This document shows, piece after piece, positions 52,258 to 57,170 of a stretch of 57,170 nt of DNA. A model generated the notes under the pieces. That model searched no databases. It was not told the origin of the DNA and saw only the letters and a program-made list of their open reading frames with translations. Origin of the DNA: Synechococcus sp. AG-679-D13 (GTDB taxonomy: Bacteria; Cyanobacteriota; Cyanobacteriia; PCC-6307; Cyanobiaceae); contig QCUM01000012.1 in assembly GCA_003210735.1 (NCBI GenBank), positions 1-57,170 of the forward strand, in the 5' to 3' direction. How positions within the stretch are numbered: the stretch's first letter is position 1; each line of letters starts with the position of its first letter. Position numbers and translations under genes: made by a program.

Positions 52258-53328
52258 TCAGCGAACAGCGGGCTGAAACTTGTCGCTGTCGATGGGAGAC
52301 ATCAGGAAAAGCTTGGCCATCACAGCACCGTTTCCGATCCAATAGGGCAGCTTGCGAAGCAGCTTCAGTGGCGCAGAAGCGCTGCTGTTATCGGCTGCCT
52401 CCAACGCGGCGTTGTTGTCCACCAGACGTTCAAGTCGATCCCAGAATTTGCTGTTGTTCACATCGAGAACAACAGGAAAAACACGAGCTGACGTTTCATT
52501 GGTTTTTTCAATCACCATCTTGTCGTAGGTGCGTGCATCGAGGCTCAGCGCTTCGTAGAACTCCTTTCGGGCAACGTCACGCACATACATCGTTGCGAAG
52601 ACAGCCAAAAGGAAGAATCGACACCAAAGCTTGGCGATGGGCCCACGAACAGTGTCGGGCTGAGCTTTCATCAGTGCATCGAAGAAATCACCGTGGCGGT
52701 TCTCGTCCTGACACCAGTTTTCAAAAAAGTTGAAAATGGGAAAGATTTTACTGTCGGGATTCTTTTCCAGATGTCTGAAGATGGCGATGTAACGCCAGTA
52801 TCCAATCTTTTCTGAGAGATATGTGGCGTAAAAGATGAATTTTGGCTTGAAGAATGTGTAGTCCTTGTTGGCCGTCAGAAAACCAAGGTCCAACTGCATC
52901 CCGAAGTCACTCATGGCCTTGTTGAGGAATCCCGCATGGCGAGCTTCATCCCGAGCCATGTGGCCGAAGCACTCAGCGAGCAGCGGATTTTTCTTCTTGA
53001 TCCGGCGGCTTAGTTCCTTGTAGAGGAGAAAACCGGAGAACTCAGATGTGCAGCTCTGTTCCAGAAATTCAATGAACACGCGACGGGTCTGCGGATCGAG
53101 CTTGTCGGCAGCTCCATCAAATTCGTCGTTACGAACGAAATGGTGTCGGTTGTAATCCTTTCGGAATTCCTCGCAGATGGCTTCCAGTTCAGCCTCGTTG
53201 GGCTGAAGGTCCATGTCGGCCATGGCTTCGAAATCGGTTGTGTAGAACCGAGGAGTCAGGATCGTGTCCTTGACTGGATCCTTGACGCCAACGGCACTTC
53301 CTTTTGCGACGGCGGTGGTAGAGACCAT
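52258..53328 (-). CDS. acsF: Mg-protoporphyrin IX monomethyl ester oxidative cyclase, aerobic
   Basis: 356 residues from ATG 53328, preceded by GGAG at a suitable distance (an in-frame GTG at 53343 would add five residues). The diiron carboxylate motifs are [31 protein letters not shown] and [15 protein letters not shown]. This O2-dependent enzyme makes the fifth ring of chlorophyll, strong evidence for an oxygenic phototroph. Confidence 0.95.
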   Translation of the reverse strand: MVSTTAVAKGSAVGVKDPVKDTILTPRFYTTDFEAMADMDLQPNEAELEAICEEFRKDYNRHHFVRNDEFDGAADKLDPQTRRVFIEFLEQSCTSEFSGFLLYKELSRRIKKKNPLLAECFGHMARDEARHAGFLNKAMSDFGMQLDLGFLTANKDYTFFKPKFIFYATYLSEKIGYWRYIAIFRHLEKNPDSKIFPIFNFFENWCQDENRHGDFFDALMKAQPDTVRGPIAKLWCRFFLLAVFATMYVRDVARKEFYEALSLDARTYDKMVIEKTNETSARVFPVVLDVNNSKFWDRLERLVDNNAALEAADNSSASAPLKLLRKLPYWIGNGAVMAKLFLMSPIDSDKFQPAVR

Positions 53329-53383
53329 CGGCTCCGATTTCACGTTCCGACAATCTAAAGCCGACCGTCTAATGCTGAGACGT

Positions 53384-53917
53384 TCAGTTACGCCCCAGCC
53401 ACTTCTGCCCGTTCAACCGTTGCAGAAGACGGGACACCAGCAGGGGCAGGGTCATCCGTTTCTCATCGATGAGGAACGATTCCAGCAACGTGGGCTCACT
53501 GCCTGGCTCTGCCAGGGCGATGTGCTTCGGGCTGTTGATGTTCTCCTTGGCGAAGCACACCCAGAAACGGCGGCCACCGGGGAGAACCCCGACCACCATT
53601 GAGCAATCACCACCGACTACGGGACGAGATTCTGTGACGCGTTCAAGCCGCTCTGGCTTGATGGAGCTTTCTCCCAACTGTTTTTCAACGGCTGGAATGA
53701 ACAGCGTGTCGATGAACTCCGGAAAGGGTTTGTCTTCGGGCTTAGGGGGCTTGGCTTTTGCAGCAGGCTTTGCAACTGGCTTCTCTTTCGGTGATTCCTT
53801 GACAGCAGGAACCGGCTTGGTGTCCTCGCTGGGGTTCTCTTGCGGTGAGTCCTTGGCAGCAGGAGCAAGCTTGGTGTCCTCGCTGGATTTGTCTGTGGGT
53901 GGTGGTGTGTCGCTCAA
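53384..53917 (-). CDS. DUF2996 family protein
   Basis: 177 residues. The N-terminal ~65 residues are a Pro/Lys/Glu-rich tract with a repeated [22 protein letters not shown] motif. The DUF2996 domain follows ([59 protein letters not shown]). DUF2996 is restricted to cyanobacteria and plastids (LPA2-like assembly factors have been linked with it, from memory). acsF lies downstream on the same strand, 55 bp away. Confidence 0.85.
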   Translation of the reverse strand: MSDTPPPTDKSSEDTKLAPAAKDSPQENPSEDTKPVPAVKESPKEKPVAKPAAKAKPPKPEDKPFPEFIDTLFIPAVEKQLGESSIKPERLERVTESRPVVGGDCSMVVGVLPGGRRFWVCFAKENINSPKHIALAEPGSEPTLLESFLIDEKRMTLPLLVSRLLQRLNGQKWLGRN

Positions 53918-53962
53918 CGCGTCGTCAAATCTTTCGGAACTGTAATCAGCACCATTCGCTGC

Positions 53963-54445
53963 TCACCAGTCTTGATCCGGGCTATCACCCCAATCCATGG
54001 AGTTCAAGTGCTGCGATGCAACCGGTTCGGGTTTTATGTCTGGAGCAGCAGGGGCTCTTCGCTGCTGCGATACGCCACGCTGAACAACGCGATACGGCAC
54101 TGCCACGGTTGGAGCTGGATCACGAATGTCCCGTTCAGGCATCGGGTCCGCTCCCTTTGGAGGGTTGATGCCGAAGTCATCAATGGATCGATTGGGCTCG
54201 ACAGGTTGATGGATTTGGCGTCTCAGGCTGGGCGCAGCAGGCATCAACAACAGAGCTGCCAAACCACTCAGACCTGCACCACCAACACCGGCAAGGGCCA
54301 TCCAGAGACCGATTGGCTGAGGATTGCTGGTCCATAGAAGAATTTGCAGCCGAGACGTCGTACGGGTTGTTGACATCGCGATCAGCAGCAATGCGAGCAA
54401 AGGAGCCAGGCACGGCACAAGCAACAGCCGTTGCAACAGCTTCAT
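53963..54445 (-). CDS. Hypothetical membrane protein, 160 aa
   Basis: Two hydrophobic helices near the N-terminus (LLQRLLLVPCLAPLLALLLI; IGLWMALAGVGGAGLSGLAALLL) followed by a long charged, Pro-rich C-terminal half. The start overlaps the ubiX stop by 4 bp, so it is coupled to ubiX. No family recognised; its soluble tail probably faces the cytoplasm. Confidence 0.65.
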   Translation of the reverse strand: MKLLQRLLLVPCLAPLLALLLIAMSTTRTTSRLQILLWTSNPQPIGLWMALAGVGGAGLSGLAALLLMPAAPSLRRQIHQPVEPNRSIDDFGINPPKGADPMPERDIRDPAPTVAVPYRVVQRGVSQQRRAPAAPDIKPEPVASQHLNSMDWGDSPDQDW

Positions 54446-55050
54446 TCGATCGGTCCAGACCAGCGCTGAAGGGGTGCAAGGTCCCGCTCCAAGCCGTCCA
54501 GTAAGCGAATCACCAAGAAATCAATCATGTCTTCAAGGGTCCTTGGCTGGGTGTACCAGGCGGGGATTGGAGCCGCAATTCGAGCGCCAGCCTCGGCAAG
54601 GGCTGTGAGATTGCGTAGATGGATCAAGTTGAACGGCGTTTCTCTCGGCGCAATCACCAATGGCCGCCCCTCCTTGAGGTGCACATCGGCACAGCGCTCG
54701 ATCAGTCCTGATGCAATGCCTGCGTTGATCCGTCCCACCGTGCCCATGCTGCAGGGCACGATCAACATGGCGTGTGTGCGGAAGCTTCCGCTTGCGATGC
54801 TCACGCTCTGATCATTCCAGCGATGACAGATCAACTCTCCACTGCTGCTCGAGAGACGATCGCGCCAGAAGTTCATTTGTCGTTGGGGATCCACAGGAAC
54901 GCTCAGTCCCTGTTCCGCCTGAAAGACGGAGTAAGCGCCTTTGCTGAGAACGAGATGAACAGAACGACCGGCCTGCAACAACAGCTGCAGGGTGCGTTCA
55001 GCCAGGGGCTGGGCCGAGGCACCCGTGACCGCCAGCACATACGGATCCAT
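54442..55050 (-). CDS. ubiX: Flavin prenyltransferase UbiX
   Basis: 202 residues. Conserved VLAVTGASAQPLAERTLQLL, VPCSMGTVGRINAGIASGLI and VIAPRETPFNLIHLRNLTAL place it in the UbiX family, which makes prenylated FMN for UbiD decarboxylases. In cyanobacteria this supports quinone synthesis. It lies 2 bp downstream of the RNase-like gene. Confidence 0.95.
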   Translation of the reverse strand: MDPYVLAVTGASAQPLAERTLQLLLQAGRSVHLVLSKGAYSVFQAEQGLSVPVDPQRQMNFWRDRLSSSSGELICHRWNDQSVSIASGSFRTHAMLIVPCSMGTVGRINAGIASGLIERCADVHLKEGRPLVIAPRETPFNLIHLRNLTALAEAGARIAAPIPAWYTQPRTLEDMIDFLVIRLLDGLERDLAPLQRWSGPIE

Positions 55051-55052
55051 GG

Positions 55053-57170
55053 TCAGGGATTGCTCAGGGTGACGGGCGTCAGTTCAACCAGCGTTTCGGG
55101 TGAATCAGCCGCCTCAGGTAAGGAAGACGCCTCCTCCATTTCCGCAGGAATCACCTCCAGATCGATCTGGTTTCGCAGCACATCCACCTTCATCACGTTC
55201 ACCCGAACCGGATCACCCAATTGGTAAACGCGGCGGTTCTTGCGACCAACCAAACGATTCTGTCGGGAGCGGTATTCGTACCAGTCGTCATTGAGCGAGC
55301 TGACGTGTACCAGCCCTTCGAAACGTGTCTCGCCCACCTCCACGAAGAAGCCATAACTCTGAACTCCACTCACGCGACCGTCAGCTTCCTGGCCGACCAG
55401 AAGCTGTGCTGCACGGGCCTGAACCAAGGACAACAGGTCTCCTTCCAGTTCCAGCACCTGACGACGGCGTGCATTGAGCCGATGCAGCAAACGTTGATTG
55501 ACGAGTCCCCGTAGCTTCTCGTCCTGGGCCGCCGTGAACAGCGACCACTGAATGGCATCTGCCGCCCCGCGCCGACCGAGAGCAATGCGTTCCTTCTGAC
55601 GCACACTGGGTCTGTCCTTGCCGTCCTGCAGGAGCATCTGCAGCACTTGTTGATTAACGAGGTGGGCGTAGCTCAAGGCTGCACAGCACCAGGGAGCCGG
55701 CGCCGGTGACGTGGATTCTTCTGGATGGCCAGCTCCAGGGTTGTGTTCACCATCGGAGGCGGCACCCCCTCCGGTGAACATCGGTTGTGGCAAGGCATAG
55801 CTGAGCTGCTGCTCCAGGACCCGTCGCTGATCACAGCCTGCAAAAACAGTGATCAGCTCTTGAGCGGAGGGACTGCCGTCCTCCTCGAGCTCAAGTGGGA
55901 GATCAAGGGCGATGGCTGTCTTTGCGACATCGGTTAACACCGAGCTATCCGGCTGATTGACCTGCAAGGTGATGGCCGGCAGACCAAGACTGTTGCGATG
56001 CTCCCCCCAGGCGCGGTCAGCAGCCCGGAGCAGGGGTTGAAGCACCGAATTGGGATCTCGTTTGTCGAGGGCATCCACCCATCGGTGCCTCAGTCCGGTT
56101 GGATCCACTGCGTTCAAATCTCCCAGAGCATCCATGGCTGGTGAGGAGAGATTGAGGATCACAGCACCAGCCGCCTGTTCCTGCTCCATCAGACAGTTGG
56201 CACAGAACAGCACTGACTCCAGCTGATTCAGATGGTCCTTGAGCGGCTTCAGAGCAGCAGGAATCGTTCTTGCCTTGGGCTTGCGATCCGCAAGGGCGGA
56301 GAGGTGGCTTGGCTGAATTTCGGCAACCGGGCGAATCGTGCTGAGCAAAAACTCCCAATCCGTGAGCTCACCATTGGCAGAGACATCCAGACGAACCGTG
56401 AGTGCATCGTTGGACTCGCCAACGTTGAAGCCGCAGGCTTTCGACAGGGATGGAGTCAGCAGGCCATGCCACGCCCCGCCTAAACAGAGCGCCTCGGATC
56501 TGTCCCGCAGCCACCCATCAACGCTGCTGCCAAATCCGATGCGTTCGGACACGGTTGGAGCGTGAACCCAGAGACGGATTCCGCCATCGCGGGCTTCAAC
56601 ATGGATGGCGGGAAGCGGAGGGGCGTCTTTGATGTTCCAACCGTTCAACAGCAGTACGGGTTGTTCAGAGAGATCCGTTCTGCCTTTGCTCTGCGGTGAC
56701 TTGGCTGAACCGCGTGGTGCTGGAGCCGGAGCATGCAGACCAACCTTCGTGAGCAGCAGCTCCCGATCAGCAGCCGGACCACCATCCAGCGGGAGTGGGC
56801 GAGCAACTCGCCCCTGGGCTGGGTACTGCGCCAGGGGGTAGCGATCGACAGCAACTTCAACGACAGCGTTTGGGGGGTCTGATGGAAGGTGCTCTGCAGC
56901 GTCCTCATTGAGCTGAATGGTGGCGAGCATTCGGTCATCCAGAGGTGACGCCATCAGCTGTTCGTCCTGCCGCTTCACCTGTGCAAGAAGCGATCGCGTC
57001 GCTCGTTCGAGAATGCATTGCACGCCACCTTCCGGAGATCTGCGTCGCCCTCCGTCACGGGTGACACGCACCAGTACGCGATCGCCATTCCAGGCGTGAT
57101 TCAACTGGTGGTCACGGATGTAGATGTCATCTCCACCGTCATCCCGAATCGCAAAGCAGAAGCCTTTGCT
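55053..57170 (-). CDS. RNase II/R-like protein with degenerate active site, 5' end outside the window
   Basis: Partial: the frame continues past 57170, where residues SKGFCFAIRDDGGDDIYIRD look like a cold-shock domain. A second cold-shock-like segment, an RNB-like region and a C-terminal S1 domain (GVQSYGFFVEVGETRFEGLV, HVSSLNDDWYEYRSRQNRLV) follow. In true RNase II/R the RNB active site is a four-Asp motif (TIDPxDAxDFDDA); here the aligned stretch reads LLLNGWNIKDAPPLPAIHV, losing most of those Asps, and the late TSPIRRY(P/A)DL motif is replaced by CCAALSYAHLVNQQVL. It is therefore probably an inactive RNB protein that binds RNA. ubiX follows. Confidence 0.8.
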   Translation of the reverse strand, partial: SKGFCFAIRDDGGDDIYIRDHQLNHAWNGDRVLVRVTRDGGRRRSPEGGVQCILERATRSLLAQVKRQDEQLMASPLDDRMLATIQLNEDAAEHLPSDPPNAVVEVAVDRYPLAQYPAQGRVARPLPLDGGPAADRELLLTKVGLHAPAPAPRGSAKSPQSKGRTDLSEQPVLLLNGWNIKDAPPLPAIHVEARDGGIRLWVHAPTVSERIGFGSSVDGWLRDRSEALCLGGAWHGLLTPSLSKACGFNVGESNDALTVRLDVSANGELTDWEFLLSTIRPVAEIQPSHLSALADRKPKARTIPAALKPLKDHLNQLESVLFCANCLMEQEQAAGAVILNLSSPAMDALGDLNAVDPTGLRHRWVDALDKRDPNSVLQPLLRAADRAWGEHRNSLGLPAITLQVNQPDSSVLTDVAKTAIALDLPLELEEDGSPSAQELITVFAGCDQRRVLEQQLSYALPQPMFTGGGAASDGEHNPGAGHPEESTSPAPAPWCCAALSYAHLVNQQVLQMLLQDGKDRPSVRQKERIALGRRGAADAIQWSLFTAAQDEKLRGLVNQRLLHRLNARRRQVLELEGDLLSLVQARAAQLLVGQEADGRVSGVQSYGFFVEVGETRFEGLVHVSSLNDDWYEYRSRQNRLVGRKNRRVYQLGDPVRVNVMKVDVLRNQIDLEVIPAEMEEASSLPEAADSPETLVELTPVTLSNP

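Noticed and set aside
1..57170. CRISPR arrays, insertion sequences and rRNA genes
   Set aside because: No direct-repeat/spacer pattern, no transposase motif and no rRNA sequence was recognised on either strand.

Overview
The window comes from a marine picocyanobacterium, most likely a Synechococcus. The reasons are an aerobic Mg-protoporphyrin monomethyl ester cyclase (AcsF), a CPP1-like chaperone, a VTE6-type DUF92 kinase, many cyanobacterium-restricted DUFs (DUF2996, DUF3104, DUF3531, DUF6464), a B12-dependent monomeric ribonucleotide reductase, a cyanobacterial-type LexA box, and compact gene packing with many 1-4 bp overlaps. No species is claimed.

Left accessory region (1 to about 7.6 kb). 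This is the right-hand part of an integrated element whose left end lies outside the window. It holds a hypothetical gene, a 1340-residue DUF4011 / superfamily 1 helicase / Vsr-like nuclease protein resembling the Hhe anti-phage family, a small serine recombinase with a coupled 35-codon ORF, and a large serine recombinase. The large recombinase reads in frame from the first ~31 codons of a host yraN (UPF0102) gene, so the element appears to sit inside yraN.

Core chromosome (7.7 kb to the end). 7.7-9.7 kb: a lumenal pentapeptide protein, a conserved hypothetical, rlmH and a 2OG-Fe(II) oxygenase. 11.3-13.0 kb: umuDC behind a LexA box. 13-16 kb: a sparse, AT-rich patch with a GAF protein and tRNA-Ser(UGA). 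16-26.5 kb: nrdJ, a methyltransferase, prfC, a CPP1-like protein, hslO, an ABC ATPase, a DUF3531 protein, rsmE, sodC and a band-7 protein. 26.5-28.4 kb: another AT-rich sparse patch with two small membrane proteins. 28.4-31 kb: a DUF92 kinase, a sigma factor and two small ORFs. 31-36 kb: an apparent operon of aminotransferase, phnD, phnC, fused phnE and an SGNH hydrolase.

36-43.5 kb: a frameshifted VOC gene coupled to a type-4 uracil-DNA glycosylase, then ispG, ctp, a 54-residue membrane peptide and mfd. A second LexA-like box lies between mfd and a DUF3104 gene. 43.5-48.5 kb: a cluster of small proteins including an orphan Nif11 peptide, a TerC-family protein, DUF6464 and a RibK-like protein. 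48.5-57.2 kb: a dense minus-strand run of fmt, pmbA, tldD, acsF, DUF2996, a membrane protein, ubiX and an RNase II/R-like gene that runs off the right edge and seems to have lost its catalytic residues.

Themes that link genes are SOS/DNA repair (umuDC, mfd, UDG), translation and RNA modification (rlmH, rsmE, prfC, fmt), pigment and quinone metabolism (acsF, ispG, DUF92, ubiX), and phosphorus acquisition (phnDCE). Several genes of 31-56 codons were found by hand-translating the gaps. All functional assignments rest on motif recognition by eye; no database search was run.
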